Shown in pieces: positions 31,622 through 39,641 of a stretch of DNA of 40,420 bases. Numbering within the stretch: the first letter of the stretch is position 1; each line of letters starts with the position of its first letter. This DNA comes from an uncultured Lachnospiraceae bacterium (GTDB lineage: Bacteria; Bacillota; Clostridia; Lachnospirales; Lachnospiraceae), in NCBI GenBank assembly GCA_947628705.1, contig CANRAZ010000017.1:1-40420 (forward strand). Reading direction: 5' to 3'. The notes beneath the pieces were generated by a model. It had not been told where the DNA came from, ran no database searches, and saw only the letters and a list, made by a program, of their open reading frames with translations. Made by a program: the position numbers and the translations under genes.

Positions 31622-32779
31622 TTAATGGAACCATGTCGTTCCGATCTTCTCACCGCCCGGGAAGCTGGACTCAATTCCTTTATAGTACATGCGGAAGCCT
31701 CTGTAGGATACCGTCGGTCCGTTCGTGAGGACCTCAACCGCCGCCCTGTGCGCATCCGCATAGGTTCTGCTTCCGTTCAAATAATTTCTTATCGCCTTTT
31801 CAAGTATTCCGCTGCCGTACACTGTAAACTGATAAGGCGCGGTAATTACTTTATACATCGACTGTCCCTTGCTGTTGCAACGGTTAACTACAACGCTGCC
31901 TACGGCAAGCATTTCTTCATAATTTCCGCCGGATTCCGTCGCAATAAGAGCCGTAAGAAGAACCTCGTCACTCACGGAAGCAACCAAATCATCGGAGCTG
32001 CCGTCAGCCTCTGACGGAACATATTCAGGTTTATTTGCCGTTGTCGGGACCGGAGTATTCGTCGGTTCAGGCGTCGGCGTGTTTGTCGGGACCGGAGTAT
32101 CCGTCGGCGTCGGCGTGTTTGTCGGGGTAGGAGTATTTGTCGGCATCGGAGTAATGAGAGGCTTCCCTTCTTCTGCTGTCTCAGTAGGAACCGTTATTCC
32201 TGCAACACCTGCCGTAAACACCTCGCCGGAACGGTCTGCAATTCCGTCAACATTGACGTAATCGCCGTTCACATACGCAATCTCGCCGTTGTAATCGACC
32301 GCAACCCATTTATCCGTCGAATAATCTGCGACCCACACCAGCGACTCGCCCGCATAAGCCACGCCAAGTATTTCTGAATCTGCGTCCGCAGACTTACGTA
32401 TCGCAAGAGCATCCGCAACAACGTCAACCTTTCCGTCAACCGGTTTTCCCGACTCAGGAGCAGTGTACGTAAGATCCTCCTCGTCTATTTCAGCGTTTTC
32501 AATAACCTGCGAAACATCAATCGCCACAGGAGTTATTACGACTGAAATACCGTCTGTGGAGGTATAAATCACAGGAGCCTTTGCCTCTTCCTTGTATGTT
32601 TCGGCCATTTGCTCAGGAGCCTCTGTTACTGTCAGGGACTGAACACGAACCGTGTCATCACCTGCAATTTTCTCCTGTGCGGAGTCTTTTTTCAATCCTG
32701 CCGCAATGCCGGCAATTCCGATTACCGCCATAACCGCAAGAACGGCCAACATAAGTTTTGTCTTAGCTTCGCTAATCAT
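31622..32779 (-). CDS. SleB-type cell wall hydrolase with SH3 domain
   Basis: 385 residues. N-terminal signal-anchor helix (about 8-28), bacterial SH3-like domain (about 118-178; LAIRKSADADSEILGVAYAG), a Thr/Pro linker of TNTPTPT-type repeats (209-248), and a C-terminal hydrolase_2/SleB-like catalytic domain (about 270-385) with LLTALIATESGGNYEEMLAVG carrying the likely catalytic Glu282, then VVNR and a PYQF motif. It should cleave peptidoglycan outside the membrane; SleB is best known in spore germination, but vegetative relatives exist. Strong promoter at 32859-32887 and repeats at 32818-32855 in the leader. Followed by terminator 31523-31552. Confidence 0.9.
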   Translation of the reverse strand: MISEAKTKLMLAVLAVMAVIGIAGIAAGLKKDSAQEKIAGDDTVRVQSLTVTEAPEQMAETYKEEAKAPVIYTSTDGISVVITPVAIDVSQVIENAEIDEEDLTYTAPESGKPVDGKVDVVADALAIRKSADADSEILGVAYAGESLVWVADYSTDKWVAVDYNGEIAYVNGDYVNVDGIADRSGEVFTAGVAGITVPTETAEEGKPLITPMPTNTPTPTNTPTPTDTPVPTNTPTPEPTNTPVPTTANKPEYVPSEADGSSDDLVASVSDEVLLTALIATESGGNYEEMLAVGSVVVNRCNSKGQSMYKVITAPYQFTVYGSGILEKAIRNYLNGSRTYADAHRAAVEVLTNGPTVSYRGFRMYYKGIESSFPGGEKIGTTWFH

Positions 32780-32817
32780 GCTTTTTAAAGTTTGCCTTTC
32801 ATACAGAGTAATATTTG

Positions 32818-32855
32818 TTTACGAAATTATTAACAAATATTACGAAATTGTTACA
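32818..32855. promoter_or_regulatory. Direct repeats in the SleB-like gene leader, possible WalR-like site
   Basis: TTACGAAATT occurs twice, 21 bp apart (32819-32828 and 32840-32849). On the minus strand TGTAAC-N5-CGTAAT (32839-32855) differs by one base from the WalR box TGTWAH-N5-TGTWAH. The sequence lies at and after the expected transcription start, so binding would repress. An RNA role cannot be excluded. Confidence 0.4.
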
Positions 32856-32858
32856 GAC

Positions 32859-32887
32859 ATAATAACATATAATTACCGAAGTGTCAA
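32859..32887 (-). promoter_or_regulatory. Consensus promoter of the SleB-like gene
   Basis: TTGACA (32882-32887) - 17 bases - TATTAT (32859-32864) on the minus strand, about 80 bases upstream of the ATG. Confidence 0.75.
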
Positions 32888-32907
32888 CCTTTTGATTTAA
32901 ATTGCTG

Positions 32908-33864
32908 TCAGCCCTCGCTCCAAAAAGACGGATCGGCGGAAAATTTCCTTTTCAGCCCATACGGAATATGCTTGTAATTTTTGCCTAACACATAGCCGAT
33001 GTATTTGAATGCCGAAGCCGTAAAATAATAAAATGCGGAAGCAAATTCTTTCTTTTTAATAAGAGCCGCCATGATGCTTTTTACAAGCTTCCCTCCCTCT
33101 GCCGGCGAAGAAAGTCCTTCGAAAGCCTCCCTGTTCATTTTCTGCGATGCGCCGATATCAAAATTTCTCTTAAACTGCTGCTTTATTGTATACTTATGAT
33201 AATGCACGACCTTCGCGTCCGCCTCGTAAACGACCGTATAGCCCGCATCAATCGCTTTTCTTGCATATATCATATCCTCATTGAAGATAACCCTATCCTC
33301 AAATCCTCCGAGGAAATTAAAAATATCCCTTCTGTACATGCAGCAAACATTTGAGCAGAAAATATTCTTTATCCCAAGCTCGGCATAGGTATCCTTTGTT
33401 TTGATCATGCTCTCCGAAGGATAGTTAAAAAGCTGAGTGTATTTAATATAATCAGGCGCGTTTGCGTCCGTTACCTGACGTGCGTATGCCTGCGAAACCT
33501 CAGGCTTCATCTCCAGCACGTCCATAAGCCGTTCAAGAAGCTTTTCATCGTACGGAATTGCGTCCTGCGTCATAAAGAGCATGTAAGGGTTATGTCCGTA
33601 CGCAGCCCCCCTGTTTCTCGTGCGGCCATGAAAAAAGTCGTTTTTGTTTACGGGATGCACTTCAAGATTTACATCCTTTGCGCCCTCCAAATCTAAAATG
33701 CTTCTGATTTCGTCGCTCAGCGTTTTCCACTCATAACCGTCCGCATACTCCACCGTCTGCATGACGATAACAGTATCAGGTTTCCTGTTTTGGTTCGCAA
33801 GCGATTTTATAAGCCTTGTAAATTTTTCGTCCGGTTTATATACCGGTATAATCACATCAATCAT
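32908..33864 (-). CDS. Glycosyltransferase family 2, rhamnosyltransferase-like
   Basis: 318-residue GT-A enzyme, soluble or membrane-associated. IDVIIPVYKPDEKFTRLI at the start, FHGRTRNRGA, and MTQDAIP (the DXD-equivalent site), EDMIYARKAIDAGY later, plus a C-terminal amphipathic part. The layout resembles RfbF/RfbN-type rhamnosyltransferases that build rhamnan or O-antigen chains. RBS GAGGGCGAT. No polysaccharide cluster adjoins it, so its acceptor cannot be inferred. Confidence 0.88.
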   Translation of the reverse strand: MIDVIIPVYKPDEKFTRLIKSLANQNRKPDTVIVMQTVEYADGYEWKTLSDEIRSILDLEGAKDVNLEVHPVNKNDFFHGRTRNRGAAYGHNPYMLFMTQDAIPYDEKLLERLMDVLEMKPEVSQAYARQVTDANAPDYIKYTQLFNYPSESMIKTKDTYAELGIKNIFCSNVCCMYRRDIFNFLGGFEDRVIFNEDMIYARKAIDAGYTVVYEADAKVVHYHKYTIKQQFKRNFDIGASQKMNREAFEGLSSPAEGGKLVKSIMAALIKKKEFASAFYYFTASAFKYIGYVLGKNYKHIPYGLKRKFSADPSFWSEG

Positions 33865-33901
33865 ATCGCCCTCATGTCCGCGCTTTCCGTAAAATGAAAA
33901 G

Positions 33902-33925
33902 AGGCACCTGATTTTTCAGATGCCT
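33902..33925 (-). terminator. Intrinsic terminator of the DUF6465-type gene
   Basis: Hairpin AGGCACCTGA / TCAGATGCCT (one mismatch, 4-base loop) followed on the minus strand by CTTTTCATTTT. Lies just after the stop at 33954 and before the glycosyltransferase start. Confidence 0.7.
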
Positions 33926-33953
33926 TTACTGTTTCATAAAAACGGTGACAGAA

Positions 33954-34388
33954 TTATAATCCGATCTTGCCGGTCTCTTCGCCGCCGTTGATTACATAGT
34001 AAGCTGCATTTTCTTCAGGCTTAACATAAACCGCTACGTCCTTAACAGCAACTGTAGCTGCCTTCTTTGCTGCCTCTACGATTTCATCAACCGACTTTTC
34101 AAATCCTGCGTACTGGATATAAACTGCTGCCTTAGCTGCCTTCTTTGCTGCAGGTGCTTTAGCTGCCGTCTTCTTTGCAGGTGCTTTAGCTGCCTTCTTT
34201 GCAGGAGCCTTAGCCTTCGCAGGAGCTTTCACAGCAGCCTTTGCCTCTGCCTTAACTGGCGCCTTTACCTCTGCCTTAACAGGTGCCTTAGCCTCTGCCT
34301 TAGGAGCCTCCTTTGCCTCTGCCTTAACTTCAACTGCAGGTGCTGCAACTTTAACTTCTTCTTTCTTTTCTGCCTTCTTAGTAGCCAT
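33954..34388 (-). CDS. DUF6465-type protein with Lys/Ala/Pro-rich tail
   Basis: 144 residues. Residues ~1-87 are a low-complexity Lys/Ala/Pro/Glu region (KAEAKAP, KAPAKK repeats) like histone H1 or phasin tails; the C-terminal ~55 residues are a compact domain (VYIQYAGFEKSVDEIV ... VKDVAVYVKPEENAAYYVIN) that I associate with DUF6465 of Lachnospiraceae. Function unknown; a nucleic-acid or polyanion-binding tail is plausible. Start at 34388 has GAGGAGG upstream; the alternative at 34406 overlaps the RBS. Strong promoter and terminator make it a monocistron, probably highly expressed. Confidence 0.85.
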   Translation of the reverse strand: MATKKAEKKEEVKVAAPAVEVKAEAKEAPKAEAKAPVKAEVKAPVKAEAKAAVKAPAKAKAPAKKAAKAPAKKTAAKAPAAKKAAKAAVYIQYAGFEKSVDEIVEAAKKAATVAVKDVAVYVKPEENAAYYVINGGEETGKIGL

Positions 34389-34488
34389 GTTGAAAATCCT
34401 CCTCATTGCTCTCTTCTGAAATATTTATCAAACAGGTTTGTAACCTCATAGCAGTGCCGATTACTCACCGCCCGTATCCTGTACCTTG

Positions 34489-34517
34489 ATAATACTCAAT
34501 TTCTTGCCCTTTTTCAA
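34489..34517 (-). promoter_or_regulatory. Promoter of the DUF6465-type gene
   Basis: TTGAAA (34512-34517) - 17 bases - TATTAT (34489-34494) on the minus strand, about 100 bases upstream of the ATG, giving a leader of roughly 90 bases. The remaining sequence up to the deacetylase stop (34518-34645) is AT-rich without a gene. Confidence 0.7.
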
Positions 34518-34645
34518 GCAAAATTGTAAAATTCTACTAATTGTACAACAGAACTTTTCTTTTTTCTTGAAAAGACAACATTCTTCACAAAGGATTTTCA
34601 CCCTCACACATTTTTTCTTGTGCAATTTTATTGTTATTTTAGCGT

Positions 34646-36301
34646 CTACCTAAAAGAAAAATATTTTTGACCTCCCGAAGCTCCGCCTCTTGCGGCAGCA
34701 AGCTCCGAAACCGTAACACATTTGAAGCCCTGCCCCTGAAGAGAAAGAATTATATCGTCAACGGCGTTTGCAGTTGACTCATACAAATCATGCATAAGGA
34801 TAATGTCGCCGTCCTTAATTTTTTGCGTTGCGCCTTCAATGGTCTTTTGGGTATCGCGTGTCGCCCAGTCCCTTGTATCTACATTCCAGAGAATCAAAGG
34901 CACATTAACGTTCTTACATACATTCTCATCAACGCTGCCTCCCGGCGGTCTGAGCACAGGACAGTTCTTTCCGATAATTGCAGACACGTCGGCGTTTGTC
35001 TTGTTAATCTGCTCCTTAATGCCGTCCGGGGTCAGCTTAGTAAGAGTCGCATGTTCATAAGTGTGCGAGCCGATTTCACAGCCAAGCTTATCCGCCCTTT
35101 TAACAGTCTCCTTATATGAGTTGACCCTGTTTCCGACCACAAAGAAGGTGCAGTGCGAATTTGTCTTTTCCATGGCATCCAAAATAATCGGAGTGTACTT
35201 CGAAGGTCCGTCGTCAAACGTCAGGGCAACAAGCTTTTCGCCGCTAGGGACGTCAGAGCTTTTAGAAATCAGATAGCCGTCCTCATCAAACTTGCAGGTA
35301 AAGCCTCCCACGTTCTTCTCTCCCGTAACCAAAGCTCCGTCCGCTTCCGCATAGCTCTCTTTTCCGTCGGAATACTTTATCCAGCCTGTAAGCATCTTGC
35401 CGTCATCGTCAAAGAAGTACGTTTTGCCGTCTATGCCCTGCCTTCCGACCGCAAGTATGCCTTCCTGAGCATAGCCCTTATTGCCGTCCCATTCAGCCCA
35501 GCCGTTTCCGAGCTTTCCTTCGCCGTCAAAATAGTACAAAGACCCGTCAATTTCCGTTACGGCAGATTTAAAGACCTTACCGTCGTCAGACGCATAGCCC
35601 TTATCGCCGTTTTCAAATGTTATCCAGCCTGTTGCAACCGTACCGTCGTCTCTGATATAGTAACAGGTCCCGTCGCTGCCGGTAATCAGTCCTTTGGAAA
35701 GGACTCCGTTTTCGTCAAAATGATATACTATTCCGGCTATAGTCTGTTCTCCGGTAAGATAACCGCCATCCTCCAGGCAATAGTAAGTATTGCCCTTGTC
35801 GTCGGTAACCATACCGTAGCTGACCTTTTTTCCGTCGTTCCCGAAAAAGTATTTTTTGCCCGAAACAGTCTGCCAGCCCGTGAGCATTACTCCGTTTTCA
35901 GAAAACATATACGAAGCGCCGTCAATTTCCTGTTCTCCAACTGCGATCTTTCCGTCCTGACCGGCATACATCGTGTTTCCGGAATTATCGGTTATAAATC
36001 CGGTCTCCAGCCTGCCGTTATCGTCAAAGAAGTAAAGCGAGCCGTCGATCTCGTTAAGCCCTGTCAGAAAATAGCTGTCTTCTCCTGCGTAATACCTGTT
36101 TCCGTCAGCTTCTACCCACTCGTTTTTTACTCTCGAATCCTTTTCCTTATAGAAGCTTCCTCCTTTATCCTTTCCAAATCCGGATTTATAAACCAATGCA
36201 ATCAAAACGGCGGTTATCACCGCTAACAGCACTGCTGCAACGGCGCAGACAGCGATTATTTTTCTTTGTCTTCTCTTTTTTCTTCTTCCCCTTGTCGTCA
36301 T
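34646..36301 (-). CDS. Polysaccharide deacetylase with cell-wall-binding repeats
   Basis: About 551 residues. Basic N-terminus, one membrane anchor (about 15-38), then about a dozen ~20-residue aromatic/Gly repeats of the choline/glucan-binding type (GSLYFFDDNGRLETGFI, GKTYFFDDDGKMLTGWI), about 65-350, then a NodB-type carbohydrate esterase 4 domain: TFDDGP, HTYEH, RPPGG, DTRDW and LMHD motifs, all catalytic and metal ligands present. It should deacetylate peptidoglycan or another wall polysaccharide outside the cell. I chose the ATG at 36301 (GAGG 8 bases upstream); the ATG at 36376 falls within the promoter. Promoter region 36387-36447 is unusual. Confidence 0.92.
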   Translation of the reverse strand: MTTRGRRKKRRQRKIIAVCAVAAVLLAVITAVLIALVYKSGFGKDKGGSFYKEKDSRVKNEWVEADGNRYYAGEDSYFLTGLNEIDGSLYFFDDNGRLETGFITDNSGNTMYAGQDGKIAVGEQEIDGASYMFSENGVMLTGWQTVSGKKYFFGNDGKKVSYGMVTDDKGNTYYCLEDGGYLTGEQTIAGIVYHFDENGVLSKGLITGSDGTCYYIRDDGTVATGWITFENGDKGYASDDGKVFKSAVTEIDGSLYYFDGEGKLGNGWAEWDGNKGYAQEGILAVGRQGIDGKTYFFDDDGKMLTGWIKYSDGKESYAEADGALVTGEKNVGGFTCKFDEDGYLISKSSDVPSGEKLVALTFDDGPSKYTPIILDAMEKTNSHCTFFVVGNRVNSYKETVKRADKLGCEIGSHTYEHATLTKLTPDGIKEQINKTNADVSAIIGKNCPVLRPPGGSVDENVCKNVNVPLILWNVDTRDWATRDTQKTIEGATQKIKDGDIILMHDLYESTANAVDDIILSLQGQGFKCVTVSELAAARGGASGGQKYFSFR

Positions 36302-36384
36302 CGTATATGCCTCTATAATCGATAGTAAATTTTTTGCTGATACATGTAATATACCACCAATGCCGGGTAACTTCAATACAGCTT

Positions 36385-36413
36385 TGTTTACAATTATATT
36401 ACAAAATTGTCAA
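36385..36413 (-). promoter_or_regulatory. Probable promoter of the deacetylase gene
   Basis: TTGACA (36408-36413) with a weak -10 (TAAACA, 36385-36390) at 17-base spacing; TATAAT at 36393-36398 is an alternative -10 but then without a -35. A weak -10 fits a promoter that needs an activator. Confidence 0.5.
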
Positions 36414-36447
36414 CTTTTTTGCATAAAATCTGCATAGTTTTTGCATA
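36387..36447. promoter_or_regulatory. Phased half-site array at the deacetylase promoter
   Basis: Minus-strand TATGCA occurs three times at exactly 11-bp steps (36420-36425, 36431-36436, 36442-36447), just upstream of the -35. A perfect WalR-type box TGTAAT-N5-TGTAAA (36387-36403) sits downstream on the same 11-bp grid. Eleven-bp direct repeats are what OmpR-family response regulators bind. The rest of the gap to 36515 holds no gene. Confidence 0.5.
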
Positions 36448-36514
36448 TGTTTTCTTAACTGTTTTAGTATGAACCGAATATTTTTTTTAATACATTTTCG
36501 CCTTGCATAAAAAG

Positions 36515-36553
36515 CCCCTTCCGCCGAGCCTGTACCTTGCCCGATGAAAGGGG
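36515..36553 (-). terminator. Intrinsic terminator of the CE2-like esterase gene
   Basis: CCCCTTTC / GGAAGGGG stem read on the minus strand with a ~22-base partly paired loop, then CTTTTT. Sixty bases after the stop at 36614. Confidence 0.65.
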
Positions 36554-36613
36554 TTCTTTTCATAATCCGGTATTCATACTGTTTTTGTTTTACACAATCT
36601 TCTGCTTGTCCCC

Positions 36614-37888
36614 TTACTCTGCCGGAACATAGCTTCCGTCAAGTATCTGCGTAATAGCCTGAGACATCTGCTCGGCAGCGTGATCGTGGCTGGCGGCAGT
36701 CGGGTGATAATCCACTGCGAAGCCGTTTGCGGCGTCCTGCTGATCGAGCTTTACGTAAAATACCTTTTCATCGCCTGTATCCTCAGTAAATCTTGCAACC
36801 GTTTCCGCAACCTTAGGACAAAGCTCCTGTCCCATAATTCCCAGAGCGCACACAATTATCGCGTCAGGGTTTTTCTCTCTTACCGTTTCAAGAAAGCTGT
36901 AGTAGCCCTGTACATACTCTTCCTTTTTAGCGGAATCCGAGCCTGTATACGAATTGTCGTTGGTACCCAGATTTATTACCACTATGTCAGGCTTGTAGGA
37001 GAAGTCCCACTCAATGCTTGAAGGCTTCTCTCCACCCGTCGTCCCGTAAGAATTTCCAACCTTGTCATAGTACTGAGGGAGAGTCTGCGCTTCATTTTTC
37101 GCACCGCTTGTGAAGCCCGACACTATGCCGTAGCCGCTGAAGGATACAAGGCTCCAGTCAGCGTCCAGAAGCTGTGCCGTTTTAAAAGCATATGCCTTTG
37201 TCGCATCTTCGTTATCCGTTCTGTAGCTGTCCACATTAACCTGTCCGTCAACTCCGTAGCCGCAGGTTATGGAATCGCCCACAAACTCTATTTTAAGATC
37301 CTTTTCTTCGGTAGGTTCAACCGTCGCCTCCTCATCGCAGGTTATGTAACGTATTCCCATTGAGGAATCCGAGGACTCGGAAAGCTTTAGGATCCTTATT
37401 ATGTGTTCCTCCGCACTGTCAGCCGAAATAACTTCCACCTCTTTTATTCCAATGTCAAGCATTTCATCCTTTTTCAGTTCTCCGTCGACATAAACCGCGT
37501 ATCTTGCCCGATGAGGCTCATCGTTTACCATACTGTCGGCCCTTAGCGAAACCGTACAGCTTTTTCCGTTAAACTTAAACTCAACGCCGGACGCCGAAAA
37601 TGAACACCAGCGCACGTCGTCCTTAAGATAAGTTCTTCCAAGAAGCTTTACATTTTTCTTTGTCATAAGAAACACTCCGTCATCATATTTTTTTCCGGTC
37701 TGACCTTCTTCCAAGGGTTCTTCGTTTTCATTGCCGCTCCCGGCTTCCTTATCCCCGGAAGGCGCAGCAGTAGGAGTTACTCCTTCATTTCCTTTCGTGT
37801 TTCCGCCGCAAGCCGCAAGAAACGACGTCATAAACACGAGTAAAACTGCAAGTCCGAAAAATCTGTTTATTTTATTATTAAACCTCAT
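36614..37888 (-). CDS. CE2-like SGNH esterase lipoprotein
   Basis: 424 residues. Lipoprotein signal peptide with lipobox LAAC (Cys27), a VTPTAAP-type acidic linker (37-68), a beta jelly-roll domain (about 70-190) and a C-terminal SGNH hydrolase domain with Ser206 (FVGDSITCGYG), GTND (308-311) and Asp393/His395 (VDYHPTAASH). The two-domain order matches carbohydrate esterase family 2 acetylxylan esterases, which remove acetyl groups from plant polysaccharides. Start at 37888 has AGGAGC upstream; 37906 is less likely. No xylanase or transporter is adjacent, so the true substrate could also be a host or own-wall acetyl ester. Confidence 0.9.
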   Translation of the reverse strand: MRFNNKINRFFGLAVLLVFMTSFLAACGGNTKGNEGVTPTAAPSGDKEAGSGNENEEPLEEGQTGKKYDDGVFLMTKKNVKLLGRTYLKDDVRWCSFSASGVEFKFNGKSCTVSLRADSMVNDEPHRARYAVYVDGELKKDEMLDIGIKEVEVISADSAEEHIIRILKLSESSDSSMGIRYITCDEEATVEPTEEKDLKIEFVGDSITCGYGVDGQVNVDSYRTDNEDATKAYAFKTAQLLDADWSLVSFSGYGIVSGFTSGAKNEAQTLPQYYDKVGNSYGTTGGEKPSSIEWDFSYKPDIVVINLGTNDNSYTGSDSAKKEEYVQGYYSFLETVREKNPDAIIVCALGIMGQELCPKVAETVARFTEDTGDEKVFYVKLDQQDAANGFAVDYHPTAASHDHAAEQMSQAITQILDGSYVPAE

Positions 37889-37926
37889 AAAATGCTCCTG
37901 TATCAAATTTATGTTTTGAAGTCATA

Positions 37927-37975
37927 TCATGCCGGCGCCTTGCTTAAATCATGCCATACCGGCGCTTTGCTTAAA
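37927..37975. repeat. Imperfect tandem repeat upstream of the esterase gene
   Basis: A 22-base unit TCATGCCGGCGCCTTGCTTA(AA) at 37927-37948 is repeated at 37949-37975 with a 5-base insertion, and a third TCATG follows. Upstream of the CE2-like gene; no clear promoter could be read here. Confidence 0.6.
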
Positions 37976-38061
37976 TCATGCGCATGCACTGCACTTTTTC
38001 CAACTGCATTTTAAAGGACAGCCGGCACGCCGTCGCCCAAGCTTACGGTCGTTTACATTTT

Positions 38062-38094
38062 AAAACCGCCCAAACTGTAACAGCAGGCGGTTTT
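38062..38094 (-). terminator. Intrinsic terminator of the 38117 gene
   Basis: AAAACCGCC / GGCGGTTTT stem (38062-38070 with 38086-38094) with a T-run on the minus strand; 20 bases after the stop at 38117. Symmetric enough to work both ways. Confidence 0.8.
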
Positions 38095-38116
38095 AATTGC
38101 GATATGTATTATGCTG

Positions 38117-39244
38117 TCAATTTCCGGAAATTTGCTTTCTGGCTGCGTCGATCTGTCTGATTATCTCGGAACGGCATGTTCCTGCATTAGGATTTAAGGT
38201 GCCGAGCCTTATGTTCATTGTAGTTATGTTTGAAACAAGTTCAACCGCTTTATCAAAAGCAGGATCCGCCTTGCAGTCGTCTATATCATCTTCAGACAGG
38301 CTTTCATCGGAAGCAAGATAGCCAAGGAAAATCTGCTTTAAAAGCTCAGGTATTTTCCAAAGCTGTACGTCATCGCTTGCGTCCATTTCAAAAAGCTCTT
38401 CAAAAGCCGCATCTCCGTGATTGATGAGCTTATCTCTGAAATTAAGGGTTTTTGAAGAAAGATATTCCTGATAACCCGTAATAAAATCCCAAAGAGAATC
38501 TTTGGATTCGAGAGCGTCAGCCGCCATCTGCGAACGCTTTGCAATCTCATTGTCAAGGATTTCGGCCGTACGTGAGAAAACAGTGTCCATCGTAGGAGTG
38601 TTAAATTCGCTTTCGAAGGTTTCAATGCTCTTACCGTCTAACGCTCCGTAGGCTGCGGCCTGACTCATCATTACCATCTTAAGCATATCCGGCATTTCCG
38701 GACGGAACACTCTTCCGGTACGAAGCGAACGGTAAGCTTCTTCTCCGTCCTTGGCAAGCTTTTCCTTGTACTTGTCTTTTTCTTCCTGCTCACGCTTAAC
38801 TTCAAGCTCACGCTTTTTAGCTTCTTTTGCTTTTTTGGCTTCTTCCTTTTCTCTCTGTCTGTCTTTTTCACTTTCCTGAAGAACCTGCTCATAAACAGGC
38901 TGTGCAGCAGGCAAAACCGCCGTAAGCGCCTTGGCGACCGCCTTCTTGCCTCTGTTTCCCAAACCGAAAGACCCGTTATCCAAAGACTCCATTCCGAGAA
39001 TTCCGCCACGGTTAATTACCGCATATGGCTTTAGAACCTTATTTTCCGGAAGAAGGATCCCGATCATGCCTCCGTCGGCCGACTCGTCCAGACAGCTCCG
39101 AACCATCGAACTGAGCTCTTCCTGAACTTTAAGAAATTCTTCTCCTTTGGAGTTCCGTACAATCTTAGGGAGAAACTCTTTCATCCTTGCCTCTGTAACG
39201 TCAGCATAGGCTTCTCCTATAATTTCTTTCATTGTTTGAGCCAT
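38117..39244 (-). CDS. Hypothetical protein, 375 aa, with charged coiled coil
   Basis: No family that I can name with confidence. Cytoplasmic-looking. N-terminal globular part (1-115; IGILLPENKVLKPYAVINRGG), a highly charged coiled coil (about 118-180, KEEAKKAKEAKKRELEVKREQ), and a helical C-terminal domain (about 185-375) with conserved-looking acidic stretches. The start at 39244 has AAGGAG 8 bases upstream. Single gene between the SCIFF locus and the esterase; terminator at 38062-38094. No link to either neighbour is visible. Confidence 0.8.
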   Translation of the reverse strand: MAQTMKEIIGEAYADVTEARMKEFLPKIVRNSKGEEFLKVQEELSSMVRSCLDESADGGMIGILLPENKVLKPYAVINRGGILGMESLDNGSFGLGNRGKKAVAKALTAVLPAAQPVYEQVLQESEKDRQREKEEAKKAKEAKKRELEVKREQEEKDKYKEKLAKDGEEAYRSLRTGRVFRPEMPDMLKMVMMSQAAAYGALDGKSIETFESEFNTPTMDTVFSRTAEILDNEIAKRSQMAADALESKDSLWDFITGYQEYLSSKTLNFRDKLINHGDAAFEELFEMDASDDVQLWKIPELLKQIFLGYLASDESLSEDDIDDCKADPAFDKAVELVSNITTMNIRLGTLNPNAGTCRSEIIRQIDAARKQISGN

Positions 39245-39562
39245 AACGTAATCTCCTTATCTCTTTATTCTAATTCTGTCCGACCCACTAAACATATCAA
39301 ATCACAACATGCCGTGCAAATTCCGACATTCGCTTCTATGTCATCGTATGTCCATTCTACTCCAATTTTTTTAAATTGCAAACTTAATTACATATATTTT
39401 TTATTTTTCTTAAAATTTCCTTATATTTGACGTTTGTTATTGCATTTTTGAATAAAATTCATTTTCGGAGCGCATTTATGTCATTCATTGCGAAAAATTC
39501 GTCTGTTTTGTCCATTTTAAATACGATTTTACGCAGCGCGCTTTTATTTTTGCTCTTTATTC
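39245..39562. other. AT-rich intergenic region before the SCIFF gene
   Basis: Gap between divergently read genes. AT-rich; no gene, tRNA or hairpin terminator could be supported. The leader of the minus-strand 38117 gene and the far-upstream of the SCIFF promoter lie here. Confidence 0.5.
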
Positions 39563-39591
39563 TTGATTTTACATTTACTCTATGATATGAT
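39563..39591 (+). promoter_or_regulatory. Promoter of the SCIFF peptide gene
   Basis: TTGATT (39563-39568) - 17 bases - TATGAT (39586-39591), with TGA just before the -10 (extended -10). About 50 bases upstream of the SCIFF start. Confidence 0.65.
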
Positions 39592-39641
39592 TGTGAAAAC
39601 GCTGTGCAAAGAAACGCACTATTTGGAGGTTCTACAGTACT

